Shown one piece after another: positions 1-9,038 of a stretch of 37,714 nt of DNA. Location: contig JAGWAA010000003.1 in assembly GCA_018302165.1 (NCBI GenBank), positions 1 to 37,714 of the forward strand. Direction: 5' to 3'. Numbering within the stretch: the first letter of the stretch is position 1; each line of letters begins with the position of its first letter. Source of the stretch: Candidatus Woesearchaeota archaeon. Its GTDB lineage: Archaea > Nanobdellota > Nanobdellia > SCGC-AAA011-G17 > GW2011-AR17. Position numbers and translations under genes: made by a program. The notes under the pieces were generated by a model. It searched no databases, was not told the DNA's origin, and was given only the letters and a program-made list of their open reading frames with translations.

Positions 1-59
1 TTTATACTTAACAAGAAAAACCATCCTAATTAAATAAAATCAAAGCTTAAATAATTTAT

Positions 60-3000
60 CTAAATTTTTTGTAACCAACCTTTTTTAGGTTCAAAGAAAT
101 CTCCATTCTTTTTCAAAGCATCAACAACTTCCTCAAGTTTTCTTTCTGTAATACCTTTCTCAAAAACTTTTGGTTTCAAATCTTCTTCTATACTAATTGG
201 CCCACCCATTTTCTCTTCGGATAACTGATACAAAATATCTCTTACATCTAAAATCCTTCCTCTGGAAGAAGCACTAATTCCTGTTGTCATCCGATCAATA
301 TCAATTTTTCCAGTCTCAGGATCAATACCAATATCATTCATACATCCTCTTAATAACGCAATTGCACGTAAAGCATCATCTTGATCAACAGTCTGTTTCA
401 ATTTAATTTTAGCAGAAGCTTCAGCTAATCTAACTACTGCTTCTAACTGTCTCGCAGAAATAGGAATTGGTTTAATAGAAGAATCTCCTTCAGTACCAGT
501 TGCACGTAAACTAACATAAAAATTCTTAATTGTTTCAATAGCTTCCTCAGTTAATTTAGGAAAAATTTTCTGTCTAGTATATGCAATATATTTTCTTAAT
601 ATTTTCCCATCAATTTCTGGCGGCAAATCTTTGTAAGCATGCGATTCCAAAACTTTTGACGCAATGTTTGCATCCATTTCTCTATTTGGTAAATCTCTCA
701 TTACAAAAATTAAATCAAATCTATTAATCAACGCAGGAGGCAAATCAATCTGATTCGGAATCGGTGTAAATGGATCAAAATAGCCTCATGCAGCGCTGAA
801 GTATCTTCTTTAGAAATTTTATCCATTTCATCAAGAACTAAAATTCCTTTGTCTGCTAAAACCATCGCACCTGCTTCTAATGCCCACCCTCTAAGAAATT
901 CATCTTTAACAACAGAACAAGTATTATGTACAAGAACTCCATCAACAACAAAATTATGTGAATCATCAATGGTTAAATCATAAACATAATCATAAGGTGT
1001 ATCAATCATTTCAATATTAACTATCTTCTCCCAAAAGATATCACTCTTAGCAAGAACTTTAATTTCTTTAAAATCAGAACCTTTAACTTTATCAAGAATT
1101 TTCAGTAAACCTTCTCTAGAAAAGTTTTTATGCCAACCAAACTTTCTTAATGAATAATTATTCTTTTGGAGCAAACTTTTTAATCGAACAGAAATTCCTG
1201 GAACAATATCAATATTTGTATCACTCTTTGTTTTAATTTTCAAAAGTTCTTCTAATTTTTTTTTCTTATTCTGATTCCTCAAAGGAATAAACTCATAAAA
1301 TTTTTTAAATTCATCTAAACTTCTTATTTCTAAAATATATTTTTTATGTTTTCCTATAATTTTAGAATTTACAGAAGGATTTCTAATCCTCAAAGAAACA
1401 TGAATATTATATCTCAACAAAACACTCTGAAGCTGTCTTGCAAGTTTTTCAGAACAAGTTGTCAAATCAATACAAGAAGAGCCTTCTCCTTTTTTTCTAA
1501 CATAAACTGAGCCATCTGTATCATATAATCCAGCAATATAATGAGCCAAAAGATTATTTTTCATATGCAACAAATCTTCAGATAAATAAATTTTATTAGA
1601 TTTCGGAGACAAAACTAACCCTAATCCAAAAAGAACTTCTCCAAGAATCTTTGAAGAACACCTTGTTTGTTTAGGTCTCATTTTATTTCCTTCAGTAGAA
1701 TAATAATGTAATCTAAATTGATTCGTTAAGATTTTTTGGAATTCAGAATGTAAATCCTCCAACGAATTTGAAAAACCAATTTCATAAGTAGAATTACTCT
1801 TTCTAATATGACCATCACCTGCAACTAACCCTGCAAGATACAAAACTTCATCATTCAAAACTAATGGAAGACTATGATTTTTTCCATTATATAAACTAAC
1901 CTTAACCACTTTATCATGATAATCTAATCCTACAACATTAGAAATTTTAATCAAATCCCTTAACTTTATATTTCCTCTTGCAAAATCATTAACCCAATGA
2001 TGATATAATTGATTTTCAGAAATTTTCAAATCTTTGCAAGCTTTTCGTAAAGAACCATATTTCTTAACTAACAAATTAGCAATTTCCTTAACAAAAGGTT
2101 TAACATTATGAACAACAGGATTAGAATTAACAAAATCAAGTATATATTTTTTATCTATAACACCACCAATTAAAGTTCTAGGAGTAGCAACATATTCTCC
2201 AACCTTTAACTCATTACTCTTCCTCCAATAAGTAAACCCCTCTTCAATAAAAAAAAGACTTGTATTCCCAGTTAATTCTATTTGCTTGCCACTTGAAAGA
2301 GTAATCTTAAACATTTTTCTTGGAGCCTCAAGTTTCCAAAGAGCATTAGGTTTTTTAGAATGAATTTTTAATTTATTAGACATACTTTGTATTTTCACAT
2401 CTGAAATATTTTCTTCTTTCCAAACTCCCGGTTTAAATTCAATATTATTCACTAATCTTTGTTCAACTAAATCTTGTATTTTAGGCATCCCACCAGGATT
2501 AGTTAATACAAAACTATTCGGACTCACACACAATCCAGCTCCTGACGCAGATCGTCCTGCAACATACCTCGCTTTCGGAGCAGTCTTTTCTACAAAGGTT
2601 AACATCTGACTTTTTCCACAATTATGTGAAACAATCCCATTTGCAATAAACATATGACTTTCAGGGACTTCAAAATCATAAACATCTTTTACTCCAGCAA
2701 AATCAATTGAAACAATTTTCTCCCATTCTTGATAACCTTTCCTTTTTCTTTCTCTTTGATTAATTACTTCTTTAACTTTCAATAAAGCATTATTCTTTTT
2801 TTCAGAAACAAATCCAATATTCTCGATAAATAAATTCATATCAAAAGCTCTGCGTATACATAAATTATCTTCAACTATTCTAGATTGTATCCCAAAATAT
2901 AAAAGCAATAATTGAACATCTCTAAGCAATTCACTATATCTTGATTTCAATTGAATAGAAGTTCTTCCTCTGCCATTACCAAATGCACAACCATCAGCTT

Positions 3001-4723
3001 CAAATAACCATTTCAAAAACGATGCAACAACAGATTTAGGACTTTGAAAAATACTTTGTGGTACTTTTTTTTCAGAAAGAAAACTTAAAGATTGAGCAAT
3101 ATGTTTACTATTAGCTTCAATTAAATGAACTTGTTGAGTAGAAATAATTTGCCTTGTACTTCCATCAACATTTTGAATCATACTAATCTTAGGATCTCTT
3201 GAAGAAAAATAAGGCTCTATTTCAAAACAAGTTTTCCATAGATTTGTAATTGGTATAATTAATTCTTTTTCTGCATCACTAACATAACAAGTAATCCTAT
3301 ATCCATTAGGATGCACATTACCATCACCAATAATATATCCATACAATCCTGCAAGTTCAGGAGTAACCTCTTTAGGTAATTTAACATCTTTCAAAAGCCC
3401 ACTACTTTTTTTTACAAAACTAAAATTAGTTTTCACATAATCCTTAACATTATTTTTAATTTCAGGCATAACACGCAATTCTTCTCTTAAAGTAAAACAA
3501 TCCGCTCTCTTCCACCCTTCCTTGCTCAACAATGGATGATCCAAAGTACATATCAATTGCTTTCCAGTTTCAGTAACAACTTTCAAAACCAATTTTTGCT
3601 CATATTTATGAAACTTTTTTGCATAATCAAATCCTTTCTCATTCACACAAGCCAATTTAACATTAATTTTTTCTAAATGCTTCTTCCCTAAATCTTCAAT
3701 CTTCTTCATTCCAAAATTAGAAGTTGCAACTTGCGAATCCCCAACAATACATCCTGGATCACCAACTAACAATACATGCAAATCTCCTCTAACAATAGTC
3801 TGATCTGCTTTAGTCTTTCTAATTCCACCAAATAACTGTAAAAGAATAGCTTCTTTAATTTTATCATGCCCATAAATCGACGGAGAAATACTTGCAACTA
3901 ATCTCTTATAAATATTTTTATCTTTAGCCAACTTTTTAATTTCAACTTCATCCTCAGGAGTAATATTAATTTCAGTATAATCTTCCTCAACAGGCTCAAC
4001 AAAATTCCCATTAACTCCTAAATCAAATCTTGTTGAAGTCCCACCAGTTTTAGTTGGCACAGGAATTTCAAACATCAATCCATTAACAATTATCCTAGTC
4101 CCTGGTGTCGTTCGCTTCTCCATTTTTGGTTCAACTAAATCTTCTCTTAAAAATATCTGCATTCTTTTAGGTTGTGCCCCACCCTCTAAATTTTCTGGAG
4201 ACTCTTCAATAACAATTCTTTGAACATCTACTAATTCTTTGGATAATAATCTAAACTTTCCTTTCCTTCCACAAGAACATCTTGAAGGTTCTCTAAAATT
4301 TGAATCAACCTGTGGCATTGTAATTGTATTCCCACATGATGGACACTCAAATTTCGCACTTACTGCTTGCGGTCGAACTTCAGAACTCTGCCTAATGATT
4401 CCTTCCATTGCAATAAACTTATTCAGATGCTTACTTCTCAAATTTTTAATATAAATTTCCTGAGACTTAGGCAACCCTTTAAACCTCACTCTAAACCCTT
4501 TCTTAACATCAAACTGCTCTAAAGCCATCTCAGCAGCCTTCAAAGTCTCTTCTGGCTCCTCTAACAACTGGTCAGCTAATTTAGGATCAAATTTCGTCAA
4601 CTCAAAAAAATCTAAAACCAAAAAATTAAGCCCTTTAGACAGATTTTCATGCAATTGCTTCTGATAACTCTGTTCGACAAATTCCTGAAATTTTTCTATT
4701 TGATCAGCTGCATCAATGGTCAT
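60..4723 (-). CDS. mcm: MCM replicative helicase with two inteins; reading frame broken near the 3' end
   Basis: Replicative 3'-5' DNA helicase, hexameric AAA+ ATPase at the fork. The first frame (728-4723, 1331 codons) holds the N-terminal domain with a zinc site (C127, C130, C149, C151), Walker A split by intein 1 (GDPG / CGKSQ), the GRSASGAGL segment split by intein 2, and Walker B (ILVLDEMDK, about residue 1295). After HEA (residue 1314) the frame is lost. The usual continuation resumes in another frame as Y-F-D-P-F, then PPALINRFDLIF and a normal MCM C-terminus ending at 60. About 32 residues expected between HEAM and FDPF (pre-sensor-1 hairpin and sensor-1 AAANP) are absent. The ATG at 4723 overlaps the stop of the GNAT gene by 4 nt. 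As written, the gene cannot make an active helicase; a deletion or an assembly error explains this. Confidence 0.93.
923..2530 (-). other. Intein 2 of MCM (GRSASGAGL site), with LAGLIDADG endonuclease
   Basis: Residues C732 to N1267 of the MCM reading frame, 536 aa, inserted after GRSASGAGL and before T1268-C-S-V-V-K. The first residue is Cys, the last two are His-Asn and the +1 residue is Thr. Two LAGLIDADG motifs are seen (LAGLVAGDG about 963-971, and IAGLYDTDG about 1063-1071). Block B reads T818-G-N-T821, so the usual TxxH histidine is replaced by Thr. The intein is longer than intein 1 because of about 100 extra residues between block B and the endonuclease and a tail after the endonuclease. 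Confidence 0.92.
2621..3751 (-). other. Intein 1 of MCM (Walker A site), with LAGLIDADG endonuclease
   Basis: Residues C325 to N701 of the MCM reading frame, 377 aa. It starts with Cys directly after GDPG and ends in His-Asn before Cys702, so the joined extein reads GDPGCGKSQ. Block B is visible as T393-L-D-H396. Two dodecapeptide motifs of a LAGLIDADG homing endonuclease are present (LAGLYGYIIGDG about 457-468, and LKWLFEADG about 570-578). The C-terminal block before the splice point reads YDFEVPESHMFIANGIVSHN. All splicing residues look intact, so this intein is probably active in protein splicing. Confidence 0.93.
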
Positions 4724-5151
4724 AAGCCCAGGAATAGAATTATTGAATATAAAGATTTGTGTTGTTTTTCCGAAATATTTTTAATCATCCTAACTTGATT
4801 TTCCTTTAGAAACCCTTTTTTTCTTAACAAATCCAATTTAGCTTTTGAAAGAACTTTAAACCCTGCCTTTTTACAAGCTTTCAAAGAAGCTATATTATCC
4901 TTATCAATAGTCGCACTCAAACAATTAAGATTCATTTTTTCCATAATCAAATTAACAATTATTTCAAATAGCCCTTTACTTCTAAACTCTTTTTTAATAA
5001 TAATTTGCAAAAAGTTTGGTTCAACTACACCTACAATACCAACTTTAGTTTTATTCTCAAATACAGTAAAAAAATTCTCACCTAACAAGATTTTTTCTTT
5101 ATCAATTAAAGAATTAAAAAAAACCTTATCAAATTTCTTTAAAGATATCAT
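4720..5151 (-). CDS. GNAT-family N-acetyltransferase
   Basis: Predicted acyl-CoA dependent N-acetyltransferase, 143 aa, acceptor unknown. The core GNAT pattern is visible: a strand reading LQIIIKKEFRSKG (acetyl-CoA loop region, with R/K-x-x-G in place of the full Q/RxxGxG/A), a following helix, then SATIDKDNIASLKACKKAGF, the typical NxxSxxxxxKxGF end of the fold. The last 30 residues diverge. The gene lies between a 155-aa unknown gene (35-nt gap) and mcm, whose ATG it overlaps by 4 nt, so the two are probably translationally coupled. The pairing with mcm need not mean a role in replication. Confidence 0.75.
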   Translation of the reverse strand: MISLKKFDKVFFNSLIDKEKILLGENFFTVFENKTKVGIVGVVEPNFLQIIIKKEFRSKGLFEIIVNLIMEKMNLNCLSATIDKDNIASLKACKKAGFKVLSKAKLDLLRKKGFLKENQVRMIKNISEKQHKSLYSIILFLGL

Positions 5152-5186
5152 AATTAAACAAAGTTAAATCAAATTAAAAAAGGTTT

Positions 5187-5654
5187 CTAAACCTCATCTT
5201 TCTTTAACTCAATTATACCTTTATAGCTAGTTTTTTCTAAACCTGTAGGAGTATGCTTATTGTAAATTTCAATAAATTTTTCTTCATCTAAATAATATTT
5301 TCCACCAGCATTTTTATTTTTATATTTTTTAATAATAATATAAAATGCCTCCAATTGCTTGAAAACACTATCTTTCCTTAATTCCACTAGTTTCTCGGAA
5401 TTAGAATCAATAAGCAAAAAGAACTCAGTTAAAGTTAAAGGCTGTTTCAAATGTGAAAGTCTTCTTTCTATTGCTTCTGGAGCAATCTTTTCGCAATAAA
5501 TTTGTCCAGTTAAATATAATATAGCCCTAGCTCTATTCAACTCTTCCCAAGAAGGATTGATAAGAATAGATTGATAACCATTCCAAAGGTTGTCTAATTC
5601 TTTTTCAATCTTCTTCACATCCATTAAATAAGTACACTTCATTAATTCTATCAT
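5187..5654 (-). CDS. Hypothetical protein, mostly helical
   Basis: 155 aa, not recognised. The sequence is rich in charged residues with amphipathic helices (about residues 10-60 and 65-115) and no transmembrane segment or signal peptide. The start ATG shares one base with the stop of the upstream HAD phosphatase gene (TAATG arrangement), so the two are coupled in translation. The acetyltransferase and MCM genes follow on the same strand. No catalytic motif is visible. Confidence 0.6.
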   Translation of the reverse strand: MIELMKCTYLMDVKKIEKELDNLWNGYQSILINPSWEELNRARAILYLTGQIYCEKIAPEAIERRLSHLKQPLTLTEFFLLIDSNSEKLVELRKDSVFKQLEAFYIIIKKYKNKNAGGKYYLDEEKFIEIYNKHTPTGLEKTSYKGIIELKKDEV

Positions 5655-6262
5655 TAGGATAGTAATTCAGTCAAAGTTCGTATTTCACGAGCATCAACAG
5701 GATTTCTAAATTCACCCGTTCTAGTTATTAAAATTCCTTGCAGATTTGCATCTCTTGCAGCATCGAGATCACTAAATAAATCACCAACATAAGCATTTCC
5801 ATTAGTTCTTTTTCCAAAATAGTTTTTCAATACCTCACCTTTTGAAAGCCTTATACCATCATTAGATAAAACCCTATTAGGAACATACCTTTCAAGTCCA
5901 GTTCTATTTAATATTTCTAAAGCTAAATTTAAAGCTAAATTTGTAACAATAGATACTTTTGGGAGCCTAGCTAAAGTTTCTGCAGCATCTTCATATGCAA
6001 AAGTTTCAGAAATAAATTTTTCTTGAAATCTAATATTATAAGGTTTTAAAATCTCCCAAGGTTTAATTTGTGATTCTTGTCTAATTAATTCCCTTTCAAC
6101 TAAGTCTTTTCTATCTTCAGTCAAAAAAAGGCTCATAAACATCTCATTAGGTGCTTGTAAACCTTTCTCAGAAAACACTCTATTTAATACATCTCTTATA
6201 TAAGCTTTATTAGTAAAAACTAATGTTCCGTCCAAATCAAAACAAAGTTCTCTTTCACTCAT
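5654..6262 (-). CDS. HAD-superfamily phosphatase (phosphoglycolate phosphatase-like)
   Basis: Small-molecule phosphatase of the haloacid dehalogenase superfamily, 202 aa, cytosolic. All four motifs are seen: motif I FDLDGTLV near residue 8 (nucleophile and acid Asp), motif II Thr in SIVTNLALN about 106, motif III Lys in RLSKGEVLK about 138, and motif IV YVGDLFSDLDAARDA about 159. A helical cap lies between motifs I and II (subfamily I). The start is supported by GGAG about 8 nt upstream of the ATG and a minus-strand TATA element near 6311-6320. First gene of the run leading to mcm. The substrate cannot be told from sequence. Confidence 0.85.
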   Translation of the reverse strand: MSERELCFDLDGTLVFTNKAYIRDVLNRVFSEKGLQAPNEMFMSLFLTEDRKDLVERELIRQESQIKPWEILKPYNIRFQEKFISETFAYEDAAETLARLPKVSIVTNLALNLALEILNRTGLERYVPNRVLSNDGIRLSKGEVLKNYFGKRTNGNAYVGDLFSDLDAARDANLQGILITRTGEFRNPVDAREIRTLTELLS

Positions 6263-6376
6263 TTCTTTTCTCCTGTCCCATTCTAAGCCTTAATCCAACG
6301 ACCTAAAATAAAGATATAAATAAGTGTAGTCCACCAACATGACAACATTTATATATAAAGAAATTACTCAAAAACT
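6263..6376. promoter_or_regulatory. Divergent promoter region with inverted repeat (candidate TrmB operator)
   Basis: A minus-strand TATA element (TTATTTATATC, about 6311-6322) serves the HAD gene, and a plus-strand one (TTTATATATAAAG, 6348-6360) serves the TrmB gene, whose ATG at 6377 is about 22 nt downstream, fitting a leaderless transcript. Between them is an imperfect inverted repeat, GTAGTC at 6326-6331 and GACAAC at 6341-6346, in a locally GC-rich stretch. Its place between the two TATA boxes suits an operator that controls both directions. Binding by the adjacent TrmB protein is an inference. Confidence 0.5.
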
Positions 6377-7114
6377 ATGCTAGATTTAACTAAATTAGGC
6401 TTAACTAAATTAGAATACAAAACCTATCTCATTCTTAGACGTTTAGGTAAATCCACACCAGGAATAATAATCAAAGAACTCCAGCTGCATCGAGCTACAG
6501 CTTATGATGTTCTTAATCGTTTAATCAAAAAAGGCTTAGTCAGTTACATAACAATAAACAAAAAGCGTTATTTCATTGCAGAAGATCCTTCAAGACTTTT
6601 AGATATTCTTACAGAAAAAGAATCAGAATTAGAAACTGAAAAGAAAAAAATAATTAAAGCTATTGAAGAGATTCAAAACTCAGAAAAAATAAAACAACCA
6701 AAGGATATTGCAAAAATTTTAACCGGAAAAGAGGGTGTAAAAACATTAATGCAAGATATTCTCAATACTAATCAAAATTTTCTCTCAATGGGTGGAGAGC
6801 TTAAGTTCAGAGATATTCTTCCAATATATTCAAAACATTGGGCAAAAGAACGTGAACATAAAAAAATTTTTGGAAAATTAATTTCAAATTATAAAACAAA
6901 AGACCAATGGAAAATGAATCATATTCGTTATTTACCCAAAGAATACACACTCCCCACCCCGATTATAATCTATGGTAATAAAATTGCCCTTGTTACACCA
7001 GATGAGAACTTCACAACAATTTTAATAGAAAATGAAAAAATTGCACAAGCATATAGGAGTCATTTTAATATCCTCTGGAACATAACGAAAAATAAACGGA
7101 GATTACTAAAATGA
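6377..7114 (+). CDS. TrmB-family transcriptional regulator
   Basis: Archaeal sugar- or metabolite-responsive type regulator, 245 aa. The N-terminal winged helix-turn-helix (about residues 5-75) carries the TrmB signature LTKLEYKTYLILRRLG, then STPGIIIKELQLHRATAYDVLNRL with the recognition helix, and a wing (KKRYFIAEDPSRLL). A coiled linker (about 78-105) leads to a C-terminal effector domain (110-235) without an obvious sugar-binding signature. The leaderless ATG lies about 22 nt after a TATA box. Its stop overlaps the start of the next gene (ATGA), so regulator and PEP-utiliser protein are co-translated. The effector is unknown. Confidence 0.85.
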   Translation: MLDLTKLGLTKLEYKTYLILRRLGKSTPGIIIKELQLHRATAYDVLNRLIKKGLVSYITINKKRYFIAEDPSRLLDILTEKESELETEKKKIIKAIEEIQNSEKIKQPKDIAKILTGKEGVKTLMQDILNTNQNFLSMGGELKFRDILPIYSKHWAKEREHKKIFGKLISNYKTKDQWKMNHIRYLPKEYTLPTPIIIYGNKIALVTPDENFTTILIENEKIAQAYRSHFNILWNITKNKRRLLK

Positions 7115-8193
7115 AAAAAGAAATTGAAACTGCACAATTTTGGGCCAGAGAAACCCATACTCCTTTATTCACATTAACCGACCCAAATAAAATAGAAATA
7201 CAAAACACTTTAATTTTATACAACGCAGGAACTTCAAATTTTTATTATATAAATCAGAGTGAAAAAATAAGATCTAAAAAAGGATACGAATATTTTAGCA
7301 AAGAATCTAATTTCAATAAATATATTCAAGAGACAAAATTAATTATTACCAAAATACAGGCATTCATCAAACCCACACTTAAAAAGAATTACAAAATTTT
7401 GACTAATATAGAATTATTTAATGAATTCGAAATAACCGAGAACAAAATTCTTGAATTTTTTCAAATATATTCCCAAACTGAAGCTTACAATTTTAAAAAG
7501 TTCGAAAACAATTTCTCAAAATTCAATAAAGATTTTGAAGAAATTGGAAAAATACGCCTAGAAATGAGAAGATTAATTAAACCATTATTTACAATCCTTA
7601 TTGGGAAAATAATTAAAGAAACTGCCAAAAGAAATAATCTCAATATAGAAGATACATTTTTTTATACTTTAAATGAAATTAAAGATTTATTTTTAAACCA
7701 AAAACAAATTTCAAAAGAGATTTTAAATTCCAGAAAAAAAGGTTATTGTATTTTAGTCCAAGAAAATAGATATAAAATCTATACAAACAAAGATTATTCA
7801 GAAATTTCAAAAATTATTGAGAACAAATTCTCACCCAAAACTAAAACACTAACTGGTTCAGTAGCGTGCCAAGGCAAAGTCATCGGAATTGCAAGAGTAA
7901 TAATTCAAAATAAACAAAACCTCAAAAAAGAACTTTCAAAAATCAAGGACGGTAAAATCAAGGACGGTGAAATTCTAGTCACAGACATGACCAAGCCGGA
8001 AATGATAACCTATTGCAAAAAAACATCAGCAATCGTTACAGATGAAGGTGGAATTCTTTGTCATGCAGCAATAATTAGTAGAGAATTTAATATTCCCTGT
8101 ATTGTTGGCACCAAAATTGCAACCCAATTAATAAAAACAGGTGATAAAATAGAAGTTGATGCAATTAAAGGTGAAATAAAAAAAATTAATTAA
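7111..8193 (+). CDS. Protein with C-terminal PEP-utiliser mobile (phosphohistidine) domain
   Basis: 360 aa. The C-terminal ~110 residues match the swivelling phosphohistidine domain of PEP synthase/pyruvate phosphate dikinase: GSVACQGKVIGIARVI, then GEILVTDMTKPEM, the catalytic histidine in GGILCHAAIISRE (about residue 315), and IPCIVGT. The N-terminal 240 residues are helical, and no ATP-grasp nucleotide-binding domain or PEP-binding barrel is present, so this is not a full PEP synthase. It starts inside the stop of the TrmB gene (ATGA). A 15-bp perfect tandem repeat encodes KIKDGKIKDG just before the mobile domain core. A phosphotransfer partner or phosphohistidine carrier role is possible. 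Confidence 0.8.
   Translation: MKKEIETAQFWARETHTPLFTLTDPNKIEIQNTLILYNAGTSNFYYINQSEKIRSKKGYEYFSKESNFNKYIQETKLIITKIQAFIKPTLKKNYKILTNIELFNEFEITENKILEFFQIYSQTEAYNFKKFENNFSKFNKDFEEIGKIRLEMRRLIKPLFTILIGKIIKETAKRNNLNIEDTFFYTLNEIKDLFLNQKQISKEILNSRKKGYCILVQENRYKIYTNKDYSEISKIIENKFSPKTKTLTGSVACQGKVIGIARVIIQNKQNLKKELSKIKDGKIKDGEILVTDMTKPEMITYCKKTSAIVTDEGGILCHAAIISREFNIPCIVGTKIATQLIKTGDKIEVDAIKGEIKKIN
7939..7968 (+). repeat. 15-bp perfect tandem duplication inside the PEP-utiliser gene
   Basis: Two adjacent identical copies of AAAATCAAGGACGGT (7939-7953 and 7954-7968). It stays in frame and duplicates the peptide K-I-K-D-G in the loop before the GEILVTDMT strand. Confidence 0.95.
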
Positions 8194-8199
8194 AAAAAA

Positions 8200-8574
8200 T
8201 TAATCCAAAGGCTTCACTTCATAAACAAAACAACCAGAATTTGTATTCCAAGGTTGTAAAGGAAAAACACAATATTCTGAAACAGATACTACTTTTCTAT
8301 TTTCATAAGCATCTTTTAATCTATCATTAAGCTTCTCTAAATCTTCTCCACAATAAGAATCTGGATTTAATCTAAATATTCTAACATTTCCAGTTTCAGT
8401 TTGAAGAACTCCTTCTTTTCTTTGATTAAAAATACCTGCCTCACCAAATTCTAAAATATTAACTCTTTGATTTATTCTTTCTGAAGTATGCTTATTCCAA
8501 AAATAAATACCACCAGTAACAGTTGCTATAACAAAAAGAGCACATCCCATCTTAACATTATTTTCCAAATACAT
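8200..8574 (-). CDS. Hypothetical membrane-anchored protein
   Basis: 124 aa, not recognised. One hydrophobic segment (about residues 9-25, GCALFVIATVTGGIYFW) near the N-terminus should anchor it to the membrane. The rest is a polar domain with three cysteines, at C75 (SYCGEDL), C103 (SEYCVFPLQ) and C115 (SGCFVYEV), which could be extracellular and disulfide bonded. Last gene of the TBP run, 29 nt after an upstream small membrane protein gene. It converges on the PEP-utiliser gene with a 6-nt gap. Confidence 0.6.
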   Translation of the reverse strand: MYLENNVKMGCALFVIATVTGGIYFWNKHTSERINQRVNILEFGEAGIFNQRKEGVLQTETGNVRIFRLNPDSYCGEDLEKLNDRLKDAYENRKVVSVSEYCVFPLQPWNTNSGCFVYEVKPLD

Positions 8575-8603
8575 TTTTTACTCCTATCACCAAATTTTTA
8601 AAT

Positions 8604-8804
8604 TTATTTTTCCAATAATTTTTCTTCTAAACCAGAATGTTCTGTAAAAGATTCCGGCTGGGATTTTTTATAATGATCATAACAACTTCCACCATAGACT
8701 GCTAAAAACAAACTTCCAAATCCAACAATAAATAAATAATCCATAAGTGTAGGCTTATGATCATAATCACTACCAAAAATCTTATCATCAATCTTTTGCA
8801 TCAT
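8604..8804 (-). CDS. Small single-pass membrane protein
   Basis: 66 aa, not recognised. One transmembrane segment (DYLFIVGFGSLFLAVYGG, about residues 22-39) is flanked by a polar N-terminus and an acidic/basic C-terminal tail. AAAGGAG lies about 10 nt upstream of the ATG. It sits 16 nt after another small membrane protein gene in the TBP run. Confidence 0.6.
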   Translation of the reverse strand: MMQKIDDKIFGSDYDHKPTLMDYLFIVGFGSLFLAVYGGSCYDHYKKSQPESFTEHSGLEEKLLEK

Positions 8805-8820
8805 TCTTCAAATTTCTCCT

Positions 8821-9036
8821 TTAATTATTAAAAAACTGAGATTTATATTCGGAATCTCTAACTTTTCTAACAATATCATAAGTTCCAGCAACAAAACAAG
8901 CTATACCAACTATTCCAAAAAGAATATTCTCTAAATTTGGTTTAGAATATTCATTAATTACACCAGGAATAAAAAACAAAGACATACCAACAAAAGTACT
9001 AGGAGGTAAATATTTTTCAATCATTTTATCAATCAT
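8821..9036 (-). CDS. Small two-pass membrane protein
   Basis: 71 aa, not recognised. Two hydrophobic segments (about residues 14-29 and 37-54) are joined by a short polar loop. It begins two bases after the TBP stop codon, so it is almost certainly co-transcribed with tbp. Confidence 0.6.
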   Translation of the reverse strand: MIDKMIEKYLPPSTFVGMSLFFIPGVINEYSKPNLENILFGIVGIACFVAGTYDIVRKVRDSEYKSQFFNN

Positions 9037-9038
9037 TT

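Noticed and set aside
780..785. Programmed frameshift in mcm
   Set aside because: A change of frame alone does not restore the ~32 missing residues; they are absent in every frame.
4239..4454. Open frame on the plus strand inside mcm, and similar antisense frames inside ileS, cdc48, polB and fen
   Set aside because: They lie fully opposite genes with clear conserved motifs and have no promoter, ribosome site or recognisable product.
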